Assembly (NCBI GenBank): GCA_933228675.1 | Contig: OW121740.1 | Location: 156,601,828-156,665,827, forward strand | Direction: 5' to 3' | Length of the DNA: 64,000 nt | DNA from: Stomorhina lunata | Taxonomy: Eukaryota > Arthropoda > Insecta > Diptera > Rhiniidae | Part shown: one piece after another, positions 34,773-46,619 of the stretch | Layout of the letters: each line of letters starts with the position of its first letter | Position numbering within the stretch: the first letter of the stretch is position 1 | The notes under the pieces: generated by a model | Told to the model about the DNA's origin: nothing | Database searches by the model: none | Seen by the model: only the letters and a program-made list of their open reading frames with translations | Program-made: the position numbers and the translations under genes

Positions 34773-35762
34773 GTCGATATATTCGATATTTAGAGAAGGC
34801 ATGAATCGGGGTAGCGAAAGACAGGAAGTAGCCCAGGACTAGTAGAAGCTATGACTATATTGGATATGTCAAGAATCAGCCCGATATCGGAGATATAGAT
34901 TTTTAAAAATTTTCATTTTTCATATATATTATATGAAAAAATTGGTAATTTTCAAGTCGATCCCATCAATATTTAGAGAAGACATGAACCGGGGTAGCGA
35001 AAGACAGGAAGTAGCCCAGGACTAGTAGAAGCTATGACTATATTGGATATGTCAAGAATCAGCCCGATATCGGAGATATAGATTTTGAAAAATTTACATT
35101 TTTCATATATATTATATGAAAAACTTGGTAATTTTAAAGTCGATCCCATCAATATTTAGAGAAGACATGAATCGGGGAAGCGAAAGACAGGAAGTAGCCC
35201 AGGACTAGTAGAAGCTATGACTATATTGGATATGTCAAGAATCAGCCCGATATCGGAGATATAGATTTTTAAAAATTTTCATTTTTCATATATATTATAT
35301 GAAAAAATTGGTAACTTTCAAGTCGATCCCATCAATGTTTAGAGAAGACATGAATCGGGGTAGCGAAAGACAGGAAGTAGCCCAGGACTAGTAGAAGCTA
35401 TGACTATATTGGATATGTCAAGAATCAGCCCGATATCGGAGATATAGATTTTTAAAAATTTTCATTTTTCATATATATTATATGAAAAAATTGGTAACTT
35501 TCAAGTCGATCCCATCAATGTTTAGAGAAGACATGAATCGGGGTAGCGAAAGACAGGAAGTAGCCCAGGACTAGTAGAAGCTATGACTATATTGGATATG
35601 TCAAGAATCAGCCCGAAATCGGAGATATAGATTTTTAAAAATTTTCATTTTTCATATATATTATATGAAAAAATTGGTAACTTTCAAGTCGATCCCATCA
35701 ATGTTTAGAGAAGACATGAATCGGGGTAGCGAAAGACAGGAAGTAGCCCAGGACTAGTAGAA
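34773..35762 (+). repeat. 183-bp satellite, five full units plus a partial sixth
   Basis: The word CATGAATCGGGGTAGCGAAA (one variant CATGAACC) starts at 34800, 34983, 35166, 35349, 35532 and 35715, an exact 183-bp period with no indels. Each unit holds GACAGGAAGTAGCCCAGGAC, TCAGCCCGATATCGGAGATA and TTTCATATATATTATATGAA. The last unit stops after GGACTAGTAG, abutting the minisatellite at 35763. Copies are nearly identical. Confidence 0.95.
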
Positions 35763-38700
35763 TTTTTGTACTAAAATTTTTATAATGTAATTATTTTTAT
35801 ACTGAAGATTTTTTGTATAAAATTTTTGTATTAAAATTTGTATACCGAAGTTTCCTTTAGAGAATTTGTGAACTAAGATTTTTATACTAAAATTTTCTTG
35901 TAGAAAATTTTTGTACTAAAATTTTTATAGTGAAAATTTCTCATAAAGAATTTTTGTACTAAAATTTTTATAATGAAATTTTCTTATAGAGAATTTTTGT
36001 ACTAAAATATTTATACTGAAAGATTCTCATAAAGAATTTTAGTACAAAAATGATTGTAGTGAAAAATTCTCTATAAGTTTTTGTACAAAAATTTTTGTGC
36101 AGAAATTTTCTTAAAGAGAATTTTTGTGCTAAAATATTTATACTGAAATTTTCTTTTAGAGAATTTATGTACTAAAATTTTTATACTGAAAGATTCTCGT
36201 AAAGAATTTTTGTAGTGAAATTTTCTTATAGAGAATTTTTGTACAAACATTTTTTTGCTTAAATTTTCTTATAGAAAAGTTTTGAATTTTTTTACTAAAA
36301 TTTTATACTGAAATTTCCTTATAGAGAAATTTTGTACAAAAATTTGTTTTCTTTTAAAAATTTTTTGCACTAAAATTTTTATAATGAAATTTTCTTATGA
36401 AGAATTTTTTTACTAAAATTTTTATACTGAAGTTTTCTTATAGAGAATTTTTGTACTAAAATTTTTATAATGTAATTATTTTTATACTGAAGATTTTTTG
36501 TAGAAAATGTTTGTATTAAAATTTGTATACCGAAGTTTCCTTTAGAGAATTTGTGAACTAAGATTTTTATACTCAAATTTTCTTGTAGAAAATTTTTGTA
36601 CTAAAATTTTTATAGTGAAAATTTCTCATAAAGAATTTTTGTACTAAAATTTTTATATGAAAAATTTTTAATCTACAATCTTATAAAAATTTTTTTTACT
36701 AAAATTTTTAAACTTTAATTTTCTTACAGAGAATTTTTGAACCAAAATTTTTATACTGAAATTTTCTTACGGAGAATTTTTGTACTGAAGTTTTCTTATA
36801 TAGATTTTTTTTTTACCAAAATTTTGAAGTTTTCTTATATAGATTTTTTTTACCAAAATTTTACTTCGGGAATTTTTGTACTAAAATTTGTATACTGAAA
36901 CTTTCTAATAGTGAATTTTTCACTAAAATAATTTTTACACTTTAATTTTCTCATAGAAAATTTTTATACTAAATTTTTTTTTACCGAAATTTTCTTTTTT
37001 ATACTAATAATTTCTCAAAGAGAATTTTGTGCCAAAATTTTAATACTAAAGTTTTCTTATAGTAACTTTTTGTACTAAAATTTTTGTACTAAAGTTTTCT
37101 TATAGAGCATTTTTGTACTAAAATTCTAATAATGAAATTTTCTTATAGAGAAATTTTGTACTAAAATTTTTATACTGAAGTTTTCTTATAACGAATTTTT
37201 TGTATTAACATTTTTATACCGAAGTTTCCTTATAGAAAATTTGTGAACTAAGATTTTTATACTAAAAATTTCTTGTAGAGAATTTTTGTACTAAAATTTT
37301 TATAGTGAAAGTTTATCATAAAGAATTTTTGTACTAAAATTTTTATAATTAAATTTTTTTATAGAAAATTTTTGTACTAAAATATTTATACTGAAATTTT
37401 CTTTTAGAGAATTTATGTACTAAAATTTTTATACTGACAGATTCTCATTAAGAATTTTTGAAGTGAAATTTTCTTATAGAGAATTTTTGTACAATTTTTT
37501 CGCTTAAATTTTCTTATAGAAAATTTTTGAATTTTTTTACTAAAATGTTATACTGAAATTTTCTTATAGAGTACTTTTGTACAAAAATTTGTTTTCTTTT
37601 AGAAATTTTTTGTACTAATGTACTGTGATGAAATTTTCTTATGAAAAATTTTTGTACTAAAATTTTTATACTGAAGTTTTCTAATAGAGAATTTTTGTAC
37701 TAAAATTTTTATTATGAAATTTTCTTATGAAAAATTTTTGTACTAAAATTTTTATCTAATTCTAATAGAGAATTTTTTTACTAAAATTTTTATAATGTAA
37801 TTATTTTTATACTGAAGATTTTTTTATAGAAAAAATTTGTATTAAAATTTGTATACCGAAGTTTCCTTTAGAGAATTTGTGAACTAAGATTTTTATACTA
37901 AAATTTTCTTGTAGAAAATGTTGTACTAAAATTTTGATAGTGAAAGTTTCTCAAAAGAATTTTTGTACTAAAATTTTTATAATGAAATTTTCTTATAGAG
38001 AATTTTTGTACTAAAATATTTATACTGAAAGATTCTCATAAAGAATTTTAGTACAAAAATGATTGTAGTGAAAAATTCTCTATAAGTTTTTGTACAAAAA
38101 TTTTTGTGCAGAAATTTTCTTAAAGAGAATTTTTGTGCTAAAATATTTATACTGAAATTTTCTTTTAGAGAATTTATGTACTAAAATTTTTATACTGAAA
38201 GATTCTCGTAAAGAATTTTTGTAGTGAAATTTTCTTATAGAGAATTTTTGTACAAACATTTTTTTGCTTAAATTTTCTTATAGAAAAGTTTTGAATTTTT
38301 TTACTAAAATTTTATACTGAAATTTCCTTATAGAGAAATTTTGTACAAAAATTTGTTTTCTTTTAAAAATTTTTTGCACTAAAATTTTTATAATGAAATT
38401 TTCTTATGAAGAATTTTTTTACTAAAATTTTTATACTGAAGTTTTCTTATAGAGAATTTTTGTACTAAAATTTTTATAATGTAATTATTTTTATACTGAA
38501 GATTTTTTGTAGAAAATGTTTGTATTAAAATTTGTATACCGAAGTTTCCTTTAGAGAATTTGTGAACTAAGATTTTTATACTCAAATTTTCTTGTAGAAA
38601 ATTTTTGTACTAAAATTTTTATAGTGAAAATTTCTCATAAAGAATTTTTGTACTAAAATTTTTATAATGAAATTTTCTTATAGAGAATTTTTGTACTAAA

Positions 38701-39720
38701 ATATTTATACTGAAATTTTCTTTCAGAGAATTTATGTACTAAAATTTTTATACTGAAAGATTCTCATAAAGAATTTTTGTACAAAAATGTTTGTAGTGAA
38801 AAATTCTCTAAAAATTTTTGCGCTGAAATTTTCTTATAGAGAATTTTTGTACTAAAATATTTATACTGAAATTTTCTTTTAGAGAATTTATGTACTAAAA
38901 TTGTTATACTGAAAGATTCTCATAAAGAATTTTTGTACTAAAATTTTTTCACTATAGAGAATTTTTGTACAAACATTTTTTCGCTTAAATTTTCTTATAG
39001 AAAATTTTTGAATTTTTTTACTAAAATGTTATTGTGAAATTTTCTTATAGAGTATTTTTGTACAAAAATTTGTTTTCTTTTAGAAATTTTTTGTACTAAA
39101 ATTTTTATGATGAAATTTTCTTATGTAAAATTTTTGTACTAAAATTTTTATACTGAAGTTTTCTAATAGAGAATTTTTGTACTAAAATTTTTATAATGTA
39201 ATTATTTTTATACCGAAGTTTTTTTATGGAGAATTTTTGTATTGAAGTTTACTGAAGTTTCCTTGTAGAGAATTTGTGAACAATAATTTTTATACTAAAA
39301 TTTTCTTATACAGAATTTTTGTTCTAAAATTTTTATACTGAAAATTTCATATAAAAAATGTTTGTACAAAAATTTTTATAATAAAATTTTCTTATAGAGA
39401 ATTTTTGTATTAAAATATTTATACTGAAATTTTCTTATAGAAAATTGATGTACCAAAATTTTTATACTGAAAGTTTCTTATAAAGATTTTTTTTACTAAA
39501 ATTTTTATAATAAAATTTTCTTATAGAGATTTTTTATACTAAAATTGTTACACTGAAATTTTGTTACAGATAATTTTTACTCAAATTTTTACACTGAAAT
39601 TTTCTCGTAGAGAATTTTTGTACTAAAATTTTACTACTAAATTTTTTTGAGAGAGTTTTTTACTAAAAATGTTTTTACTGAAATTTTCTTATAAAGAATT
39701 TTTTTTAAAGAAAATATTTC
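35763..39720 (+). repeat. AT-rich minisatellite, main block with higher-order duplications
   Basis: The same ~43-bp units as at 33805 continue for about 4 kb. Superimposed are kilobase duplications: 36000-36660 recurs at 38009-38669, a 2,009-bp offset, nearly identical, so two identical 65-residue reverse frames appear at 36379 and 38388. A sub-block with ATAATGTAATTATTTTTATA starts near 35780, 36466, 37788 and 38475. It has no coding function. Confidence 0.92.
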
Positions 39721-42113
39721 AAAGATATTTGAAAAAATACCTATTTTTAATCCCATTAAAAGCGATTTTAAAAACTGTACGGTAATGTGGTACACCATAT
39801 GCTAAAAATGTGATATATCCTTGACTCCCAGTGGAGCATAGGGCCTCAATATAGTATACCATATTATATATCTCAGATTTTTACGGTTGTACATAAATAA
39901 AAATGGGAAGATTTCAATAAAGTTTGGTACAAGATACATATATTTTTACTTAACTTCATTTAAATACAAATTTGTAGAAGTGAAAGGAAAAAAAATAATT
40001 CCCGGGAAGGCATTTGGTCCAAAAACTATAGAGATCATCCTTGTACCAAGAAAACTGTTTGCGATCACAAGCTTACATGGAAATCCAGCCCGAATATTGT
40101 TAAATCGACTCAGAAAGAGATTTTTTTATGATTGATATACTTTAAAGTGAGTGCTAGATTATATTATATATTAAAAACATCAGCTCAAGCTCAATTTAAC
40201 CTTCCACCTATGGTTGTACAGCATATAAAAAGTAAAACCACAAAATTTCAGTTAATAATTTTTTATAACAAAATTCCTACAACAAATCTTAACGCCAAAA
40301 AATATTTACTAAAAAATGTGTATTGAAAAATTTCTTAAAAAAAAATTGTATACCGAAAAATTAAATTTTAGATATTTTTTGAAAAATTGTATGCCAATAT
40401 TTTTTTGTGCAATATTTTTTTACCAAAAAAAAAGTATACCAGTAAATTTTTAAAATCTTAATTTACCCAATTTTCCCAATTACCTTCTAAGCCCATAAAC
40501 AAATCAATCCAATTTCGCAAACCTGTTCTAAACTGGACGGAACCATAGAGGGGCATTTCTACAGCTATGGAAATAAATAATTAGAAAGGACATGGTCTAA
40601 CTAAAACCTGTGACAAAAAATTACCCATAATGTGCAGTAGAGTGGGTAAAAAGTCACTTTTAACAATTAAATTAAGTTGATATGATACGTGTATCTTAAT
40701 CTGCAACGAGCACTCTTTTAGAAGGAGAAAATGTTTGTTTCTTACATAAAACACACAATATTAAAAAAGGTTGATAATGAAACATTGTCTTTGTTTACCA
40801 GTAAAACTAAATAATAAGCAATCCACAGTCCTAAAACACCTCTATCTAAGAGAATTGGCTAGATGAACTTATAGACGTGGACACAAAAAAAGCCTAAGAA
40901 GTTACATATCAAAGCAAAAGCTTCAAACTCAAAAAAGCATTAAAATGCATTGTTCAATAGGCCTTTAATGCAAATTCATCTTGTAGGTATAAGGTAATAT
41001 TAAAACCTATGATGTATTTTAATTGGAAACAGCATGGTCTTAACCTAAGTGCCAAGCAAAAAATTATCAGTTCTGCAGACTTGCATGCCACCTGATTGGG
41101 AACCTTATTTAACAAATGTCTTTAAATGTAAGTCCTAAATGCAGGCAGATTCAATGTAAACAACGTTGTAAGTCCTTTTATCAATTTTTTCTTACCTTAA
41201 CATACGTTAAGTTAAACCCTTTATGTTGATGTAAGGATGTCTGTGGAATACAACTGAATCCACATCTGCTTCAGGGTTCACCAGTTACTGGGAGTAATTG
41301 GTAGAAATCTACTTTAATTACAACAGGAAAACCTAATTTATACTAGAAGCGGTAGTCTTCGCTGGCAATTGTGCCTAACTTATTTGGAATAGGCAATTTC
41401 TTCCTCTGGAAAGAAAGTTGCATTAACCGCAGAACTATTACGGCAACAATATTTCCCATTGAGTTTAAAATAAATAAAAAGACATGGGGTTGGCACCTAC
41501 CTTTTTAATAAAATGCTTAGAGTTTTGGCTTCGTAAAATTCGTTAATTTTTCAATAAAAACACACACACACTTATTAATTAACACAAAACACAAATTTCG
41601 AAGTAAATTTTTATTTATAAACAATAAATTTTCAGTTTAAACAATTTGTTCGAAGGTAACACAGAAAACATACAAAATTGCGCCAGTTTTGGAAGAAATA
41701 AAACTGGAGTAAAAGAAAAATGTCAAAATATCAAATAGGAAGTTGTAATTAATTTAGTGTTGTAAAGTGTTTCAATAACTAAAGCATAGATCAAAAACAA
41801 AACAAAGCAAATTAATTAACGGTAATAGCTAGTGTTGTTAAGCGGTGTGATTAAAACACAGAGTCGCTATATGAAATGTTGTCAAAAGAAAACAGCTGAT
41901 AGAGTTTGTAGACGTCTTTGGTTTTGTTGCAACTAAAAATATCTTTAACCTTAAATGGTTTATTAGTTTATAATTCCCAGATTTATTTTGCTAAACTATT
42001 TTACAAATTTTTGCTAAATTAGCAAATAAACAAAATAATGTCCTAATTAATTTTAATAAATAAGTTTAATTATTTTTACCTAGTGAATGTGATACTCAAA
42101 ATATTAAGAAAAA
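39721..42113. other. Intergenic region upstream of beta4GalT7
   Basis: No gene is recognised. A 35-bp sequence at 39816-39850 (TATCCTTGACTCCCAGTGGA then GCATAGGGCCTCAAT) is identical to 58102-58136 in a Smg6 intron, so it is a dispersed repeat fragment. Two short forward frames at 39887-40326 show no domain. Confidence 0.5.
41888..41897 (+). promoter_or_regulatory. Core-promoter E-box-like motif upstream of beta4GalT7
   Basis: AACAGCTGAT matches the AWCAGCTGWT motif common in Drosophila housekeeping core promoters. It lies ~217 bp upstream of the beta4GalT7 start codon, next to GCGGTGTGATTA (41853-41864), whose inverse resembles the TCACAC core promoter motif. The assignment is inferred from motif and position. 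Confidence 0.4.
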
Positions 42114-44048
42114 ATGACGGCATTGGCTACTATCAATTGGTTGTTTATATGTGGTTTGTCCTTTTGTTTGGGCGGTGTAGTGGTGCTAAGCCTAATGCCT
42201 TTGAGTTCAGGTGAGTAATATAAGAAGGTACATGTCATTAACCTAATTTCTTTGTCATTCGAATGCTTGAAAATACAAATATGTAGCGTGGTTAATAAAG
42301 TTAAACTCGGCTTGGTACTTAGAGGTATCTATCATTTGTGTATTGTAATGTTGTTGCTGAAGTGGTCTATCATCAAAGATATTTCAAAAATAGTAACAAT
42401 GAGGGATATTCATATACATACATAGATGACTAGAAAACATTAAGAGGTCAGAAGCTGCCTTGAATTTGAATCAGAACTCAAGAGTCATTCTGGCAGACTT
42501 GAGTTCAGGATGGTCTCTCATTGAGTGCACCCTTCCAAAAATATTGGGAAATGTCTGGTAACATGTTCTTAATAGGTTCACACAAACTTAAACATCACGC
42601 AATTGGAGACTGCCCAGATCTTTATCGCATAGGTCGCACTGTCACAAACATCAGACAAAACGTCTTAAATTAGTCTCTCCTCCGAGGCATGAATGACTGT
42701 TTGAGAATAATACATGGCGACATTTAAATAGATGACCCAGATTCAGGTATTGCTGAATTTGACATGGACAACAATTGGAATAAATAAGTTTGTTATGAAG
42801 TACATAATTCCTAATTTTTTGTCTCAATCGCACCAAAATTATGTTCAGCATGTGGACCTTATGATACCTTCTACACATTAAACTGATCGACTAATTCTAC
42901 TCCACTCAGTCCTTTGGATTTATAGACTAATTAATGTGAAGGAGCTTAGTTTTTTGGTCTAAAATTGTTTGATCCGTTACAACAACAGATACATACTTGT
43001 ATCTTATTAGCAAAAATAACACCGGCACAACTTAGATTCTGATCTTAGTTACGACCTTCGTCATGGGAAAATGAACATATTGTTTTCCTCTATTAAAATA
43101 AACCACAATCAACCACTAACCGCTTGTTCTTATTTCATTCCAGATTGCATATGTCCCATTAGCAGGCCAAAACCTAAAGCAGAAAATGCTGAAATGCAAA
43201 GTCGTACCTCAGACGAATTGCAGGTAGTGCACAAATTAGCCATTTTAGTACCATTTCGTGACCGCTTCGAAGAGCTGCTACAGTTTGTACCTCATATGAC
43301 AAGTTTCCTCAAGAAACAGGGTATAGTCCATCATATATTTGTTTTAAATCAAGTGGATCGTTATCGTTTTAATCGTGCCTCTTTAATAAATGTCGGCTTT
43401 CGTTTCACCAGCGGTGTCTATGACTATATAGCCATGCATGATGTTGATCTACTGCCACTTAACGATGACCTGCATTATGATTATCCCACAGAGGTGGGGC
43501 CATTGCATATTGCAGCGCCAGATTTACATCCGAAATATCATTATGAAAATTTTGTTGGTGGTATTTTATTGCTGAGAAGAGAACAGTTTGAAGCCGTCAA
43601 TGGCATGTCAAATAAGTATTGGGGTTGGGGTCTAGAAGATGATGAGTTTTATGTACGGATCAGAGATGCTGGGATGAGAGTGACAAGGCCTCAAAATATT
43701 AAGACTAGTGTCAACGATACATTTAAGTAAGTTTGAATAAATATTGAATAATTTGGTGTATATATTTTAACATTTTTATCTATTTTCAGCCATATACATA
43801 ATCGCTATCATCGCAAAAGGGATACCGAAAAGTGTTTCAAACAAAAAGAAGTTACTCGAAAACGTGACCGTCAGACCGGTCTAAATACAATGTTGTATAA
43901 AATACCTAAAATCTATGAAATGACCATAGAAGGTATTCGGATTACAGTATTAAATATAATGCTAGAATGTGACTTAACTAGTACACCCTGGTGTGATTGC
44001 TCGGGTTCAGCGGCAGCTGCGGCTGCCGAGGATCTTAAAGTATCCTAA
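42114..44048 (+). CDS. beta4GalT7: Beta-1,4-galactosyltransferase 7 (xylosylprotein galactosyltransferase)
   Basis: Exons are 42114-42210, 43144-43726 and 43790-44048, all with GT-AG introns, giving 312 residues, close to the family's usual size. Family role: transfer of galactose from UDP-Gal to xylose, the second sugar of the glycosaminoglycan linker, in the Golgi. Residues ~6-28 form a single N-terminal signal anchor, as expected for a type II Golgi enzyme. The DVD metal-binding motif sits in [13 protein letters not shown] (43432-43470), and the galactosyltransferase signature [10 protein letters not shown] is at 43620-43649. Loss of this enzyme disrupts heparan and chondroitin sulfate. 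It ends 111 bp from the stop of EMC6 on the other strand. An AATAAA overlaps the stop (44047-44052). Short C-terminal Ala-rich tail. Confidence 0.95.
42211..43143 (+). other. beta4GalT7 intron 1
   Basis: This 933-bp intron opens GTGAGTAATA and ends CATTCCAG. A small reverse frame at 42651-42878 has no known domain. No element was recognised. Confidence 0.6.
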
Positions 44049-44106
44049 TAAATATGCCATTAACTACACACAAAACAAGACTCAAATTATTATTTTTTTT
44101 TTTCAT

Positions 44107-44112
44107 TTTATT
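44107..44112 (-). terminator. Poly(A) signal of EMC6
   Basis: AATAAA on the minus strand, about 50 bp past the EMC6 stop codon. It lies within the 111-bp gap between the convergent EMC6 and beta4GalT7 coding regions, so the two 3' UTRs probably overlap. Confidence 0.55.
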
Positions 44113-44159
44113 TATATATAAATAAGCCTAAACCAATTATCTAACTAAAGCTATAGACC

Positions 44160-44568
44160 TTAGTAGACATGTACCATACCATATAAGAATGTCCAGAATA
44201 ATACATATGTGCACAAAGCTCCCATAAAACTATTGGTCAGCAAACTTTGACGGTTTATGAAAAACTTACGCCAGCCAGTGCCTGATTTGGCCAATACCAA
44301 GAGCCACAAAACAAATACGGAAATAAAGTAGAACAAAAATCCCAAAAGACCATTCAAGCCCAGAATACCTTAAAATAAACAAAAAAAGATCTTGAGTTCA
44401 AGTTAATTTGAGGAATATACAATCAAATAATCTACCCGCAGCACAACCAGATATTGCGGCCATTGATGTACGGCAATACTCCACAGCAGATATATTGTGC
44501 CTGATTGCTGCCTCACTGTAGGCCACTATTTCTCCAGTCTTTGAGGCAATGGGTTTAACACGTTGCAT
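44160..44568 (-). CDS. EMC6: ER membrane protein complex subunit 6
   Basis: Two exons on the minus strand, 44568-44436 and 44368-44160, join through a 67-bp intron and encode 113 residues, the usual EMC6 length. Recognition rests on the conserved family segments VEYCRTSMAAISG, AAGILGLNGLLGF and the C-terminal YVLFWTFLYGMVHVY, which is nearly invariant from flies to humans. Hydrophobic helices follow each other from residue ~35. EMC6 is a core membrane subunit of the EMC insertase, which inserts tail-anchored and multipass proteins into the ER membrane. The start ATG at 44568 is preceded in frame by a stop (TAA), and the family N-terminus fits this start. A DRE-type promoter motif lies ~145 bp upstream. 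Confidence 0.95.
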
Positions 44569-44712
44569 TATTATCTTAATAAATTTAATATTAATAAGTT
44601 AATTAAAATAAATACAATTTTATTTTACTAAAAAACACGTCTAATTTGTGTGAAAAAATTAATAATAATTAATGTCAAATTGCAGCTGTCAAAATTGATT
44701 GTAATGTTTTGT

Positions 44713-44720
44713 TATCGATA
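44713..44720. promoter_or_regulatory. DRE core-promoter element upstream of EMC6
   Basis: TATCGATA, the palindromic DREF-binding core typical of Drosophila housekeeping promoters, lies 145 bp upstream of the EMC6 start codon. It is flanked by two CAGCTG E-boxes (~44685 and 44722). The arrangement is typical of a constitutively expressed gene; binding is inferred. Confidence 0.6.
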
Positions 44721-44759
44721 GCAGCTGTGTTGAGTTGACAAAGTAATTGATGTTATCAT

Positions 44760-46619
44760 TAAAAAAACACTCGAAAATTTTGGGTAGTCAAATTGCAAAC
44801 AACTTGTTATAAATAAATTTTATTAATCTTTTTGCATTGCTTCTCCACTTCATGTTTTCAAAGTATTTTTGACACAATTTTTTTTAAATAAAAAAATTGT
44901 AAAGATATATAAGTTTTTCCAAATTTTTTGTTAATTTAATTTTGCCAACTACAATTTTTATCTGAATAAGAAGGTAAAACAAATAAGTGCAAATTTTGAC
45001 AAATAACAATTTTTTCATAAAAAAATCATTACTTTATACTAATGTATAGGCAATAGATACATTACGTAATATAACCTATAAAAACCGTATAACAAAAACT
45101 GTTATTGAAGTTTAACTTCCACGGTTATTTATATTCTATATTTATATTTTTCTTATCCTTAAAAAAAATCCATGGTAATAACTTTCGCTTAAATAAACAA
45201 TTCGGGTAATTATTTAAAGAAAGCACTGACATATAACGGGTTATCAATTTTGCGGTTTCAAAAGTGAACGTAAATAAAACACATCAAAATATTTTTTTCG
45301 TGTTATTTCTTTTTTATTATAAAGATAAAACGTTGAAATTATGTGAGAAGCACTACATCATTTAAATGACCACCACGTGAATTGTTGTACGATATTTCGT
45401 AAAATGGCTCATATACAAAAATGGATATTTTTACTTCATTTACTTTATTATTAATTGGAAATTAAAGACAATTTACACAAGACTTTTTAGGAGAATTTTG
45501 AATGATTTTAATGCATGATTAAGTATTAAATTATTTGTAATACTTGATAATTTGACTCCGAATCCGTTATACATATTAACAAATATCTTTTAAAGCGACG
45601 ATAAGCGTAACAACATGTTTTTAAGATGAACCAATTTAGAGAAAATTAAACTTCGTTTATTTTTATAATCAGAAAAATATTTATTATGTTTTTCTGCTTG
45701 AAAAAAATGTGGTGGAGATCAAAAGCATTGAATTTTATTGTTTCAATTTTTTTAATACAAACATTTAATTGCTGACTTTTTCAACATTGATTAAATTATA
45801 ATTGTATTTTTAACACAAATTTTCAATATACATTTTTTTTAAGAAAAAAATTCTATATATAAGCTAGAAAAATTTTTAAATGATTTTTTTATATTTTTAG
45901 GAAAAATCTTGAATTTATTTGCTTTTATTGGCATACATTTTTTTAAACTAATTCATGGAATTTTTTTAAATAATTTTATTTATAGACAATTCTTAACGTA
46001 AATATACTTATAGGAAATCTTCATTAACCAATTTTCATGTTATGTGTTTTTTTTAAAGATTTTTATCATAGATAAATTTCATATGTTATTTGCCGATAAA
46101 AAATACAATTTCCGATATATATACAAATTTATTTATATTTTTCAAGTTTTTTAAGGAACTAAATACATATATATAGGAAATTTTGGTTATACATTACACA
46201 TTTATCATATTTTGTACAAATACTTTTTTAACATTCTGCTTAGAGATGACTCATTACGCATTTGCAACTGTAAACAAAATAAAAAAATAATTCTTACCAT
46301 CTCTAAAATCACCAGATGTTTTTGACATTTCTCTTCAGTAAAATTTTCCCAGCAATTTTCTAGGAAAACAATTCATTTCTAAGTGGAATTTGGACAAATT
46401 AATTAACGTCATGTTGTGATAAAAACAAAAATATAAAAATATGCATTAATTTAATAACACAATTGTGTAAATTATTAACAAATTAATAAAAGTCATTGAA
46501 AAATGACAAAAGAAATGAAGTTGTAAACAAACGAAAAATATAAACAACCAACTGGAATACGAGTCAATAAAGATTAAAAATATTAAATAAGGGAAAAGAC
46601 TAATTATTAATTAGACATA
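44760..46619. other. Intergenic/5' region upstream of Hr96
   Basis: About 1.9 kb of AT-rich DNA between EMC6 and Hr96. It must hold the Hr96 5' UTR and promoter, but I see no convincing TATA, DRE or initiator pair. No repeat family is recognised. Confidence 0.45.

Noticed and set aside
36379..38585. Two identical 65-residue reverse frames
   Set aside because: Both are translations of the same AT-rich minisatellite segment duplicated at a 2,009-bp offset.
43071..43143. Alternative upstream start for beta4GalT7 within intron 1
   Set aside because: It lacks the signal anchor required by the family, while the exon at 42114-42210 provides it and splices in phase.
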